From Streptomyces sp. HM190 (lineage in GTDB: Bacteria > Actinomycetota > Actinomycetes > Streptomycetales > Streptomycetaceae): DNA of 64,000 nucleotides. This document shows positions 1 through 8,349 of the stretch, piece after piece; within the stretch, counting starts at the first letter, position 1, and the number at the start of each line of letters is the position of its first letter. The stretch covers positions 4,402,001 through 4,466,000 of the forward strand of contig NZ_CP047318.1 of assembly GCF_009857135.1 (NCBI RefSeq), given 5' to 3'. The notes under the pieces were generated by a model. It was not told the DNA's origin and did no database searches. It saw only the letters and a program-made list of their open reading frames with translations. Position numbers and translations under genes: made by a program.

Positions 1-1
1 G

Positions 2-97
2 AATGACGTGGCGGGGCCGGAGGCGGCGGCCCTGGTCGTCGAAGGTCCGGGAGGGCGGTTCCGCTGCCCACCTCAAGGGTGGAGCACGGCGCCGTAA
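2..97 (+). CDS. 3' end of an unidentified gene (partial, tentative)
   Basis: An open frame enters from the left edge and stops at a TAA at 95-97, giving 31 codons that end ...GWSTAP. Most third codon positions are G or C, as expected for a real gene in this genome, but the piece is too short to assign to a family. A chance frame in GC-rich DNA is quite possible. About 150 bases of non-coding DNA follow before the next start. Confidence 0.3.
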   Translation, partial: NDVAGPEAAALVVEGPGGRFRCPPQGWSTAP

Positions 98-248
98 GGT
101 GTCCGAGGCTGTGGATAACCTCGTGGGTGCCGTGTGATCGGTGTGACGATGTGACTGCTGTGGCCACCGGGACTGTGCCGGATGCGCGCGGCTGAGTAAG
201 TTCCGGTGGGGAAACGGACCGGGAGTGGGAATCGGGGAGCGGGGCGGA

Positions 249-1313
249 ATGGACGCGTACGACGAGGTCTCGAACGCCCGGCGCGGGCCGGACGAGCCCG
301 AGGGCCCCGTTTCCCCAGGCCCCGGCGACACGGCCGCCGACGAGAACGACAGCGCCGACGCGGACACCGACACACCTGCCCCGGCGTCCCCACCCGTAGC
401 GGAAACCGACACCTCCATCCCCGCCCCCGCCTCCTCCTCATCGGCGGACGACCCCGCGGGCGTACCAGTGGCGGGGGCCGACACCGGCCGCGCGCCGGTT
501 CCGGCCCGTTCCCCGGCGTGGGCTTCGCGGCAGGGGCCGTACACCCCGCCTCCTCCGCACAGCCCGTCCCCGCCGAACGCCTCGCCTCCTCCGCACGCCC
601 GGCCGCTTTCGGACGGCACCCTCGCCCCGGCGCAGTCGCCGCCCCCGGCCGCATCCGGCATAGCCTCGCTCCCGCTGCCGTACCAGATCGTCGTGGCGCT
701 CGCGCTGGCCGTCGTGGCCGTGGTGGCCTGTGTGCATGTCGGGATGGTGTTTCTGCACGTGGCGCCCTCGAACACGATGACGAAGCAGCACGGTCAGGCG
801 GTCGACGACTGGGTGTACCCGGAGTTCGAGCAGAACTGGAAGCTGTTCGCGCCGAACCCGTTGCAGCAGAACATCGCCGTGCAGGTCAGGGCCGAAGTCC
901 GCAAGCCGGGCGGTGGTTTCCGGGAGACCGGCTGGTACGACCTCTCCGCGCTGGACGGGGCCGCCATCGACGGCAACCTGATGCCCAGCCACACCGAGCA
1001 GAACGAGCTGCGCCGGGCCTGGGACTTCTACGTCTCCACGCACGACACCGAGAACCGCGCGACGAGCTCACGCGGTGAGCTGTCCGAGCGCTACCTGCGC
1101 CGCATCGTGGTGATGCGCCTCGACCGTGAGCTCGACGGTGAGCGGGCCGACGGCTCCGGTGGGGTCGTCGAGCGGATACAGGTCAGGTCCCGCACCACCA
1201 ACGTCCCGGCGCCCGAGTGGAGCGAGGAACAGGTGTCCGACAAGCCCGTCGTCCGCGAGCTGTCCTGGTGGTCGGTGACCGACCGCGACCGCACGGAGGC
1301 GAGCGCCGAATGA
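249..1313 (+). CDS. DUF5819 family single-pass membrane protein
   Basis: A 354-residue protein. The first ~150 residues are low-complexity and rich in Pro, Ala, Asp and Ser. One strong membrane helix (VVALALAVVAVVACVHVGMV) lies near residues 148-170, followed by a conserved outer domain containing FEQNWKLFAPNPLQQNI, which is typical of DUF5819. I chose ATG 249 over the in-frame GTG at 225 because a GGGGAG sequence sits at the right distance upstream. The stop overlaps the next start (ATGA), so it is co-translated with the HTTM protein. DUF5819 proteins commonly accompany HTTM proteins, an arrangement like SdpA with SdpB. Biochemical function is unknown; a partner or scaffold role for the HTTM enzyme is inference. 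Confidence 0.85.
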   Translation: MDAYDEVSNARRGPDEPEGPVSPGPGDTAADENDSADADTDTPAPASPPVAETDTSIPAPASSSSADDPAGVPVAGADTGRAPVPARSPAWASRQGPYTPPPPHSPSPPNASPPPHARPLSDGTLAPAQSPPPAASGIASLPLPYQIVVALALAVVAVVACVHVGMVFLHVAPSNTMTKQHGQAVDDWVYPEFEQNWKLFAPNPLQQNIAVQVRAEVRKPGGGFRETGWYDLSALDGAAIDGNLMPSHTEQNELRRAWDFYVSTHDTENRATSSRGELSERYLRRIVVMRLDRELDGERADGSGGVVERIQVRSRTTNVPAPEWSEEQVSDKPVVRELSWWSVTDRDRTEASAE

Positions 1314-2710
1314 GCCCCACGACTCCGGTCGGCCCCACCGGCCCCACCGGCCCGGCTGGCACCACCAGCCTCACCCAGCCCGCAGACCTGGCTCCCGGGA
1401 ACCCTCCTGCGGGCGGGGGCGGGCCGCTGGCCCGACTCACCGCCGCGGTCGGCTCCGGGATCGCGCGGGTCACCGACAACGCGCTGGGCCCCTACCAGAG
1501 CGCGATCGTCCGGATCGGCTTCGCCGGGACCTGGCTGCTGTTCCTGCTGCGCGAGTTCCCGCACCGGCGCGAGCTGTACGGGCCGGACGGGCCGTGGAGC
1601 TGGGACCTCGCGCAGGAGCTGATCGCGAACAACGGCGCGTTCACGACCCTGATGTGGTCGGACGGCATGGTGTGGTTCGAGATCGTCTACGCCGTCGCCG
1701 TGCTGTCGAGCCTGATGCTGCTGCTCGGGTGGCGCACCCGCACCGCGAGCGTGCTCTTCATGGTGGGTGTGCTGTCGCTGCAGAACCGCAGCGTGTTCAT
1801 GGGGGACGGCGGCGACAACGTCATCCATCTCATGGCGATCTATCTGGTCTTCCTCCGCTGCGGTCAGGTCTGGTCCCTGGACGCCCGGCGCGAACGGCGC
1901 ACCCGCGAGCGTCCGGCGCGGGAAGGGCTGGGGGCAGCAGCGGGCCCGGAGCGGCCGGACGCGGCGCACGCGGACCGGGTGGGCCCCCTCCTGTGGTGTG
2001 CGCTCGGCTTCGTGCTGCTCGTGGCGACGTTCGGCGGTCTGGTCCCCGGCGGCTTCGCGGGCGGCTGGCTGACCATCTTCTGGGGCCTGTGGGTGGTCCA
2101 CGGCGCGTGGTGGGCCGTGCACCGGATCGAGTCGGACGTCCGGCCCCGCGTGCTGCTCGACATCGTCGCCAACCTCGCCCACAACGCCGCCCTGGTCGTG
2201 ATCATGGCCGAGGCGTGTCTGATCTACGCGACGGCCGGCTGGTACAAGATCCAGGGCTCACGCTGGCAGGACGGAACGGCGGTCTACTACCCGCTGCACC
2301 TGGACTACTTCTCGCCGTGGCCCGCGCTCTCCGACCTGATGACGTCGAGCGGCACCATGGTGATGCTGGTGACGTACGGGACGGTCATCGCCCAGGTCGC
2401 CTTCCCGTTCACGCTGTTCAACCGGCGCGTCAAGAACGTCCTGCTCGCGGTGATGATGACCGAGCACGCGGCGATCGCGCTCGTCCTCGGGCTGCCGTTC
2501 TTCTCGCTCGCGATGATCGCCGCCGACGCCGTGTTCCTGCCGACGTCGTTCCTGAAGCGCCTCGGCGGCTGGGCGGCACGCGCGCGTGACGGTGTGGTGC
2601 GCCGGGTGCCGCTCGGGCGCGGCCGCGGCGGGTCCGAGGGCTCCGGGCAGGGGGCGCCACCCCCGGAGAAGGAGACGGCCGAGCAGGCGCACGTAGGCTT
2701 CACCGCATGA
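1310..2710 (+). CDS. HTTM domain (vitamin K-dependent carboxylase-like) membrane protein
   Basis: A 466-residue multi-pass membrane protein. After a Pro/Gly/Thr-rich N-terminus it carries several hydrophobic helices. The motif GWYKIQGSRWQDGTAVYYPL near residues 311-330 is diagnostic of the HTTM superfamily, which includes gamma-glutamyl carboxylase and Bacillus SdpB. The family's membrane core resembles the carboxylase, but bacterial members have no assigned substrate. The start overlaps the DUF5819 stop by four bases, implying translational coupling. A charged, Glu-rich cytoplasmic tail ends the protein. No SdpC-like toxin gene is visible next to it, so the substrate, if any, is elsewhere or is not a toxin. 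Confidence 0.85.
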   Translation: MSPTTPVGPTGPTGPAGTTSLTQPADLAPGNPPAGGGGPLARLTAAVGSGIARVTDNALGPYQSAIVRIGFAGTWLLFLLREFPHRRELYGPDGPWSWDLAQELIANNGAFTTLMWSDGMVWFEIVYAVAVLSSLMLLLGWRTRTASVLFMVGVLSLQNRSVFMGDGGDNVIHLMAIYLVFLRCGQVWSLDARRERRTRERPAREGLGAAAGPERPDAAHADRVGPLLWCALGFVLLVATFGGLVPGGFAGGWLTIFWGLWVVHGAWWAVHRIESDVRPRVLLDIVANLAHNAALVVIMAEACLIYATAGWYKIQGSRWQDGTAVYYPLHLDYFSPWPALSDLMTSSGTMVMLVTYGTVIAQVAFPFTLFNRRVKNVLLAVMMTEHAAIALVLGLPFFSLAMIAADAVFLPTSFLKRLGGWAARARDGVVRRVPLGRGRGGSEGSGQGAPPPEKETAEQAHVGFTA

Positions 2711-2729
2711 ACGATCCGGTGAGCGCGGT

Positions 2730-3503
2730 ATGAGCGCGCCCCTGGCGGGACCGGCGCGCGGGGACGGTGATCCGGTCCGGACGTGGCGCCGTCTCGCCGA
2801 CGCCTCCGTCCTGCTCGACGGCTTCCACGCCCTCAAGCACGCCCTGCGCTTCGGCGCCGACGTCCCGGTGGCGGTCACCGCCGACCGGGCGGCGGCGCTG
2901 GCCCTCGCCGACGACCTGGCACCGGACGTACGGGAGCCGCTGACGGCGCTGCTCGCCGAGGTGCCGGAGGAGACGTACCGCACGCTCGTGCCGCGTCCGC
3001 ACCCCACGGCCGTCGCCGCCCTGGCCGTGCGCCCCCCGCGCGCGGGGCATCTGGCGGCGCTCGCGCACACCCCGCGCACCGCGCCCGTCGTCGTGCTCGA
3101 CCATCCCCGCAACCTGGGCAACGCGGGGGCCGTGATCCGGCTGGCCGCCGGCTTCGGCGCGACCGGGGTGGTCACCACGGGCACCCTGGACCCCTGGCAC
3201 TCCACGGTCGTGCGCGGCGGGGCGGGGCTGCACTTCGCGACCGCCGTGGAGCGGCTGGAGGTGGCCGACCTGCCGTCGGGCCCGCTGTTCGCCCTCGACC
3301 CCGAGGGGGACGACATCCGGGCCCTGAAACTGCCGGACGACGCGCTGCTCGCCTTCGGCTCCGAGCGCAGCGGGCTCTCCGCCGAACTGCGGGAGCGCGC
3401 CGACCACCTGGTGTCCCTGCCGATGCGCCCCCAGGTGTCCAGCTACAACCTGGCGACGAGCGTGGCGATGACGCTCTACCACTGGAGCGCGGGCGCCTGC
3501 TGA
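2730..3503 (+). CDS. TrmH/SpoU family RNA methyltransferase
   Basis: A 257-residue SPOUT-fold methyltransferase, predicted to 2'-O-methylate rRNA or tRNA using S-adenosylmethionine. The three family motifs are present in order: NLGNAGAVIRLAAGFGATG near residues 130-150, LLAFGSERSGLS near 207-218, and LPMRPQVSSYNLATSVAMTLY near 230-250, which together form the trefoil-knot cofactor site. The family acts as dimers. It starts 20 bases after the HTTM stop. An ATG at 2707 opens only an eight-codon frame, so ATG 2730 is the start. The exact RNA target cannot be told from sequence. A strong hairpin follows. Confidence 0.9.
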   Translation: MSAPLAGPARGDGDPVRTWRRLADASVLLDGFHALKHALRFGADVPVAVTADRAAALALADDLAPDVREPLTALLAEVPEETYRTLVPRPHPTAVAALAVRPPRAGHLAALAHTPRTAPVVVLDHPRNLGNAGAVIRLAAGFGATGVVTTGTLDPWHSTVVRGGAGLHFATAVERLEVADLPSGPLFALDPEGDDIRALKLPDDALLAFGSERSGLSAELRERADHLVSLPMRPQVSSYNLATSVAMTLYHWSAGAC

Positions 3504-3510
3504 GAACGCG

Positions 3511-3554
3511 CGCGTGGCCCGGCGTCCCCCGCGCGGGGGACGCCGGGCCACGCG
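3511..3554. terminator. Bidirectional terminator hairpin
   Basis: A perfect 20 bp stem (3511-3530 with 3535-3554) closed by a GCGC loop, lying between the convergent methyltransferase and paaN genes and 16 bases before the paaN stop. There is no T tract on either side. The position and symmetry suit termination of both transcripts. Confidence 0.8.
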
Positions 3555-3570
3555 GCCGGACAGCGGAGCC

Positions 3571-5262
3571 CTACGCCTCGCGGCGGATCTCGACCATCCG
3601 GAAGCGGTTTGCGACGAACGCCGCGTCGCACAGCGCCGCGTTGGCGGCCGGGTTGCCCCCGGAGCCGTGGAAGTCGGAGAACGCCGCGGTCTGGTTCACG
3701 TACACCCCGCCCGTGAGATTGAGCGAGAGCTGCGCGCACTCGTCCAGGCAGACCTCCTCGACGGCGCCCGCGACCTCGTCGGACGTGGTGTACGCCCCGA
3801 CCGTCATCGCGCCCTTGTCGCGGATCGTCCGCCGCAGCAGCTCGACACCGTCCGCCGCCGAGTCGACGGCCACCGCGAAGGACACCGGCCCGAAGCACTC
3901 GCTCATGTACGCGGCCTCGTCGTCGGGCTTCGCTCCGTCGAGCTTCACGATCACCGGCGTACGGACGACGGCGTCCGGGAACTCCGGGTTGGCGATCTCG
4001 CGGGAGGCGAGGGCGACCTCGCCGAGGCCGGCGGCGGCTTCCAGCCGGTCCTTGACGTCGGGGTTGACGATCGCGCCGAGCAGGGCGTTCGCGCGGGCGT
4101 CGTCGCCCAGCAGACCGCCGACCGACCTGGCGAGGTCGGCGACGACCTCGTCGTAGGACTTCGCGCCCTCGTCGGTGGTGATGCCGTCGCGGGGGATCAG
4201 CAGGTTCTGCGGGGTGGTGCACATCTGGCCGCTGTACAGGGACAGCGAGAAGGCCAGGTTGGAGAGCATGCCCTTGTAGTTGTCGGTCGACTCCACGAGG
4301 ACCGTGTTGACGCCGGCCTTCTCCGTGTAGACCTGCGCCTGGCGGGCGTTGGCCTCCAGCCAGTCGCCGAACGACGTCGAGCCCGTGTAGTCGATGATCC
4401 GGATCTCGGGGCGCGTGGCGAGGGTCTTGGCGATGCCCTCGCCGGGGCGCTCGGTGGCCAGTGCGACCAGGTTCGGGTCGAAGCCGGTCTCGGCGAGCAC
4501 CTCGCGGGCCACCTGCACGGTGAGCGCGAGGGGCAGGACCGCGCGGGGGTGGGGCTTCACCAGGACCGCGTTGCCGGTGGCGAGGGAGGCGAACAGGCCC
4601 GGGTAGCCGTTCCACGTCGGGAACGTGTTGCAGCCGATGACCAGCGCGATGCCGCGCGGGACCGCCTTGAACCGCTTGTCCAGCTTGAGCGGGTCGCGCT
4701 TGCCCTGGGGCTTGGTCCACTCCGCCTCGTCCGGGGTGCGGACCTGCTCGGCGTACGCGTAGGCGACCGCCTCCAGGCCCCGGTCCTGCGCGTGCGGGCC
4801 GCCGGCCTGGAACGCCATCATGAACGCCTGGCCGCTGGTGTGCATGACGGCGTGGGCGAACTCGTGGGTGCGGTCACTGATCCGCTTGAGGATCTCCAGG
4901 CACACCACCGCGCGCGCCTGAGCGCCCGCGTCGCGCCAGGCGCGTTGGCCGGCCTTCATGGCGGGCAGCAGCGTGTCGACGTCCGCGTGCGGGTAGGTGA
5001 CGCCCAGGTCGATGCCGTACGGGGAGGTCTCGCCGCCCACCCAGTCGTCGGTGCCGGGCTGGCCGAGGTCGAGGCGGGTGCCGAGCAGCGCGTCGAAGGC
5101 GGCCTTGCCCTCGGCCATGCCCAGGCTGCCGTTCTCGCCGTACGCCTTGGGGTGCTCGGGGTGGGGTGACCAGTACGCGCGTGTGCGGATCGCCTCCAGG
5201 GCCTGGTCGAGCGTGGGCCGGTGCTTGGCGATCAGGTCGTGCGCGGACAGTTCGGCGGCCAT
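3571..5262 (-). CDS. paaN: Phenylacetic acid degradation protein PaaN (aldehyde dehydrogenase fold)
   Basis: A 563-residue protein with the long N-terminal region typical of actinobacterial PaaN followed by an aldehyde dehydrogenase domain. The expected catalytic cysteine is Cys348 (SGQMCTTPQN) and the general-base glutamate is Glu314 (YTEKAGVN). PaaN-type enzymes oxidise the aldehyde formed after ring opening in the phenylacetyl-CoA pathway; the actinobacterial form lacks the fused hydratase of the E. coli enzyme. ATG 5262 was preferred over GTG 5280 because GAGGAG lies ten bases upstream. It is divergent from the hydroxyacyl-CoA dehydrogenase gene, with a palindrome between them. The ring-oxygenase paaABCDE genes are not in this window. 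Confidence 0.9.
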   Translation of the reverse strand: MAAELSAHDLIAKHRPTLDQALEAIRTRAYWSPHPEHPKAYGENGSLGMAEGKAAFDALLGTRLDLGQPGTDDWVGGETSPYGIDLGVTYPHADVDTLLPAMKAGQRAWRDAGAQARAVVCLEILKRISDRTHEFAHAVMHTSGQAFMMAFQAGGPHAQDRGLEAVAYAYAEQVRTPDEAEWTKPQGKRDPLKLDKRFKAVPRGIALVIGCNTFPTWNGYPGLFASLATGNAVLVKPHPRAVLPLALTVQVAREVLAETGFDPNLVALATERPGEGIAKTLATRPEIRIIDYTGSTSFGDWLEANARQAQVYTEKAGVNTVLVESTDNYKGMLSNLAFSLSLYSGQMCTTPQNLLIPRDGITTDEGAKSYDEVVADLARSVGGLLGDDARANALLGAIVNPDVKDRLEAAAGLGEVALASREIANPEFPDAVVRTPVIVKLDGAKPDDEAAYMSECFGPVSFAVAVDSAADGVELLRRTIRDKGAMTVGAYTTSDEVAGAVEEVCLDECAQLSLNLTGGVYVNQTAAFSDFHGSGGNPAANAALCDAAFVANRFRMVEIRREA

Positions 5263-5339
5263 GCGTGACCAACTCCTCACGTCAGGGACTCTGCGTCGAG
5301 ACCTGACCTGGGCAGCGACAGGAGGACAGAGTTAGAGTA

Positions 5340-5353
5340 ACCGAACGATCGGT
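5340..5353. promoter_or_regulatory. Candidate TetR-type operator ACCGAACGATCGGT
   Basis: A 5+4+5 inverted repeat (ACCGA/TCGGT) in the divergent paaN/paaH promoter region. It matches, at all but one position, a site at 8277-8290 upstream of the first bkd operon. The TetR gene at the end of the paaH operon is the obvious candidate binder. Function is inferred from position and sequence only. Confidence 0.5.
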
Positions 5354-5409
5354 CGGGACAAGGGGGTCCGCCGCATCTGTGGACAATCCCGTGCGGGAGG
5401 ATCGCGCAC

Positions 5410-6927
5410 ATGACAGGACTCGACCTCAGCAGCCCCGTGGCCGTCGTCGGGACCGGCACCATGGGCCAGGGCATCGCCCAGGTCGCGCTGGTCGCCGGCC
5501 ACCCGGTACACCTCTACGACGCCCTGCCCGGCCGCGCCCAGGAGGCGGCCGAGGCGATCGGCGCCCGGCTCGACCGCCTCGTGGCGAAGGACCGCCTGAC
5601 CGCCGGCGACCGGGACGCCGCCCGCGCCCGGTTGCACGCCGCGCGGGACCTCACCGACCTCGCGGACTGCTCCCTCGTCGTCGAGGCCGTGCTGGAGCGG
5701 CTCGACGTCAAGCAGGAACTGTTCCGGGCGCTGGAGGACGTCGTCGACGACGACTGCCTGCTCGCCACCAACACCTCCTCCCTGTCCGTCACCGCCATCG
5801 GCGGGGCCCTGCGCAACCCCGGACGCTTCGTCGGCCTGCACTTCTTCAACCCCGCGCCGCTGCTGCCGCTGGTCGAGGTCGTCTCCGGGTTCGCCACGGA
5901 CGTCACCTCCGCCACGCGCGCGTACGAGACGGCGCGCGCCTGGGGCAAGACGCCCGTCGCCTGCGCCGACACCCCCGGGTTCATCGTCAACCGCATCGCA
6001 CGGCCGTTCTACGCCGAGGCCTTCGCGGTGTACGAGTCGCAGGCCGCCGACCCCGCGACCATCGACGCGGTGCTGCGCGAGTGCGGTGGCTTCCGGATGG
6101 GCGCCTTCGAGCTGACCGACCTCATCGGGCAGGACGTCAACGAGTCCGTCACCCACTCCGTGTGGCAGGCGTTCTTCCAGGACGTCCGGTTCACGCCCTC
6201 GCTGGCACAGCGGCGGCTCGTCGAGTCCGGCCGGCTCGGCCGCAAGACGGGCCAGGGCTGGTACGACTACGCGGACGGCGCCGAGCGCCCCGAGCCGCAC
6301 ACCGCCGAACCCGCCCGGCCGCCCGCGTACGTCGTGGCCGAGGGCGACCTGGGGCCCGCCTCCGACCTGCTGGCGCTGATCCGGGAGGCCGGCGTCGGCG
6401 TGCGCGAGGAGGACGAGGACCACGGCACGAGGCTGGTCCTGCCGAGCGGCGGCCAGCTGGCCCTCGCGGACGGGCAGACGTCCGTGGAGTTCCGTGACGT
6501 CGTCTACTTCGACCTCGCGCTCGACTACCGGCGGGCCACCCGGATCGCGCTGTCGGCCTCCCAGGACACCTCGTCGCAGACGCTCACCGAGGCCATCGGC
6601 CTGTTCCAGGCGCTCGGCAAGGACGTCAGCGTCATCGGGGACGCCCCCGGCATGATCGTCGCCCGCACGGTGGCCCGGATCGTCGACCTCGCGCACGACG
6701 CGGTGGCCAAGGGAGTGGCGACGGAGGAGGACATCGACACCGCGATGCGGCTCGGGGTCAACTACCCGCTCGGTCCGTTCGAGTGGGGCCGCAGGCTGGG
6801 CCGGAACTGGGCGTACGCCCTCCTCGACGACCTGCATCTGCGCGACCCCTCCGGGCGCTACGCGCCGTCCCTCGCGCTGTACCGGCACGCCTACGCCTCC
6901 GACAAGCGGGAGGGCACCTCCTCATGA
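5410..6927 (+). CDS. paaH: 3-hydroxyacyl-CoA dehydrogenase (PaaH/PaaC-like)
   Basis: A 505-residue NAD-dependent dehydrogenase that oxidises 3-hydroxyacyl-CoA to 3-ketoacyl-CoA in phenylacetate or fatty acid catabolism. A Rossmann motif GTGTMG occupies residues 14-19, followed by ATNTSSLSVTAI and LHFFNPAPLLPLVEVV, which contains the active-site region. One C-terminal dimerisation domain follows the NAD domain and a second lies at about 410-495 (GDAPGMIVARTVARIV ... NYPLGPFEW). This double-domain length is that of the PaaH type rather than the ~280-residue butyryl type. It overlaps the following TetR gene by ATGA and faces paaN, so the three probably form one regulated catabolic locus. Confidence 0.9.
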   Translation: MTGLDLSSPVAVVGTGTMGQGIAQVALVAGHPVHLYDALPGRAQEAAEAIGARLDRLVAKDRLTAGDRDAARARLHAARDLTDLADCSLVVEAVLERLDVKQELFRALEDVVDDDCLLATNTSSLSVTAIGGALRNPGRFVGLHFFNPAPLLPLVEVVSGFATDVTSATRAYETARAWGKTPVACADTPGFIVNRIARPFYAEAFAVYESQAADPATIDAVLRECGGFRMGAFELTDLIGQDVNESVTHSVWQAFFQDVRFTPSLAQRRLVESGRLGRKTGQGWYDYADGAERPEPHTAEPARPPAYVVAEGDLGPASDLLALIREAGVGVREEDEDHGTRLVLPSGGQLALADGQTSVEFRDVVYFDLALDYRRATRIALSASQDTSSQTLTEAIGLFQALGKDVSVIGDAPGMIVARTVARIVDLAHDAVAKGVATEEDIDTAMRLGVNYPLGPFEWGRRLGRNWAYALLDDLHLRDPSGRYAPSLALYRHAYASDKREGTSS

Positions 6928-7514
6928 CCACCGCCAAGCGCGACACGTACACCCCGGAGACGCTCCTCTCCGTCGCCGTGCAGGTCTTCAACGAGCGGGG
7001 CTACGACGGCACGTCCATGGAGCATCTCTCCCGGGCGGCCGGGATCTCCAAGTCGTCGATATACCACCACGTCAGCGGCAAGGAGGAGCTGCTGCGGCGG
7101 GCCGTGAGCCGGGCCCTGGACCAGCTCTTCGGCATCCTCGACGAGGAGCCCGCGCGCGTGGGGCGTGCCGTCCAGCGGCTGGAGCACGTGGTCCGGCGCA
7201 TGGTCGAGGTCCTCATCGCCGAGCTGCCGTACGTGACGCTGCTGCTACGGGTGCGGGGCAACACCGACACCGAGCGCTGGGCGCTGGAGCGGCGTCGCGA
7301 CTTCGACCACCGGGTCGCCGAGCTGCTGAAGGCCGCGGCCGCCGACGGGGACGTGCGCGGCGACGTGGAGGTGCGGCTGGCGACCCGGCTGGTCTTCGGG
7401 ATGATCAACTCGATCGTGGAGTGGTACCGGCCGGACGGACGCGGGATGGGCGAGCGCGAGGTGTCCGAAGCGGTGGCGCATCTGGTCTTCTCTGGGCTGC
7501 GCGCCCAGCACTGA
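6924..7514 (+). CDS. TetR/AcrR family transcriptional regulator
   Basis: A 196-residue one-component repressor. The N-terminal helix-turn-helix (GTSMEHLSRAAGISKSSIYHH, residues 31-51) is a clear TetR DNA-binding domain; the C-terminal part is the ligand-binding domain. The start overlaps the paaH stop by four bases. Regulators of this kind in catabolic loci usually sense an acyl-CoA intermediate and repress neighbouring genes, so control of paaN/paaH through the palindrome at 5340-5353 is likely. The second copy of that palindrome upstream of the bkd genes suggests a wider regulon. Both points are inference. Confidence 0.88.
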   Translation: MTTAKRDTYTPETLLSVAVQVFNERGYDGTSMEHLSRAAGISKSSIYHHVSGKEELLRRAVSRALDQLFGILDEEPARVGRAVQRLEHVVRRMVEVLIAELPYVTLLLRVRGNTDTERWALERRRDFDHRVAELLKAAAADGDVRGDVEVRLATRLVFGMINSIVEWYRPDGRGMGEREVSEAVAHLVFSGLRAQH

Positions 7515-7516
7515 AA

Positions 7517-7577
7517 GTCCGTCGTCCGCTGTCCGTCGTTCGCTGTCCGTCGTCCGTTGCCCGTCCGTCGTTCGCTC
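7517..7577. repeat. Short degenerate direct repeats (GTCCGTCGTTCGCT type)
   Basis: Between the converging TetR and Lrp genes, variations of GTCCGTCGT(C/T)CG(C/T)T recur about four times in 60 bases. The rest of this 160-base gap holds only a weak hairpin (CACCCC/GGGGTG, 7650-7664) that could terminate either gene. No gene is seen. Confidence 0.45.
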
Positions 7578-7674
7578 GTCATTCGACCGGATTTCACCAC
7601 CCTGTATCGGTCGCGGGTGGGGTTCTCGTGTCCGATTTTCAGGGTGTGTCACCCCTCCGGGGTGTTCCTCTCGG

Positions 7675-8175
7675 TCATCCCTCCGGTTCGACGTGCTCCT
7701 CCTCGAACACCAGCAGCGTGCGGGTGCTCAGCACCTCCGGGATGGCCTGGATCTTGGTGAGGACGACCTCGCGCAGGGCCCGGTTGTCCGCCGTGTGCAC
7801 CAGGAGCAGGACGTCGAAGTCGCCGCCCACCAGGGCGATGTGGGCGGCGCCGGGGAGCTGGCGCAGCTGTTCGCGGACGGTGCGCCAGGAGTTCTGCACG
7901 ATCTTCAGCGTGATGTAGGCGGACGTGCCCTTTCCGGCACGTTCGTGGTTCACGCGCGCCCCGAATCCGCGGATCACGCCGTCCTCGATGAGGCGGTTGA
8001 TCCGGGCGTATGCGTTGGCCCGGGAGACGTGGACACGCTCGGCGACGGACCGTATCGACGCGCGGCCGTCGGCCTGGAGCATGCGCAGGATGTCCTCGTC
8101 TATGGCGTCCAGCGGTCTGGGGGGTGGCAGCGCCGGGCCCTGTTCCGGCGGCTCGGCCATTTGTTCAGGCGCCAT
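7675..8175 (-). CDS. bkdR: Lrp/AsnC family transcriptional regulator (BkdR-like)
   Basis: A 166-residue regulator with an N-terminal winged helix-turn-helix (LDAIDEDILRMLQADGRASIRSVAERVHVSRANAYARI) and a C-terminal RAM ligand-binding domain containing VGGDFDVLLLVH. ATG 8175 was selected because AGAGGTG precedes it at eight bases; in-frame ATGs at 8196 and 8160 lack such a site. It is transcribed away from the E1-alpha gene of the first bkd operon. In other streptomycetes an Lrp-type gene in this position regulates branched-chain keto acid dehydrogenase genes, so the same role is inferred. A 10 bp inverted repeat in the shared promoter region is a candidate binding site. Confidence 0.88.
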   Translation of the reverse strand: MAPEQMAEPPEQGPALPPPRPLDAIDEDILRMLQADGRASIRSVAERVHVSRANAYARINRLIEDGVIRGFGARVNHERAGKGTSAYITLKIVQNSWRTVREQLRQLPGAAHIALVGGDFDVLLLVHTADNRALREVVLTKIQAIPEVLSTRTLLVFEEEHVEPEG

Positions 8176-8214
8176 GTGCCCCCACCTCTCTGCCATGGAC
8201 GTGTTGCGTTCATT

Positions 8215-8248
8215 CGAGGCTGTGCAGAACCGTTTGTCCACAGCCTCG
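8215..8248. promoter_or_regulatory. Inverted repeat in bkdR/bkd divergent promoter region
   Basis: CGAGGCTGTG (8215-8224) and its exact reverse complement CACAGCCTCG (8239-8248) are separated by 14 bases, about 40 bases upstream of the Lrp-type gene. The size and spacing suit a dimeric or tetrameric Lrp-family protein, so autoregulation and operon control are plausible. A structured 5' leader of the regulator is the alternative. Confidence 0.45.
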
Positions 8249-8276
8249 GGGTGCCTGTAGCCAAAATGCGTCATCG

Positions 8277-8290
8277 ACCGAACAATCGGT
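8277..8290. promoter_or_regulatory. Candidate TetR-type operator ACCGAACAATCGGT
   Basis: ACCGA/TCGGT inverted repeat, 60 bases upstream of the first bkd E1-alpha start. It differs from the paaN/paaH site at 5340-5353 at one central base only. This suggests that one protein binds both promoters. Confidence 0.45.
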
Positions 8291-8349
8291 AGGTGAGGCG
8301 CGTCACAACCGTGGCGCGTCCCGGAGCCACTCCCACGAGGAGGTGCCGT

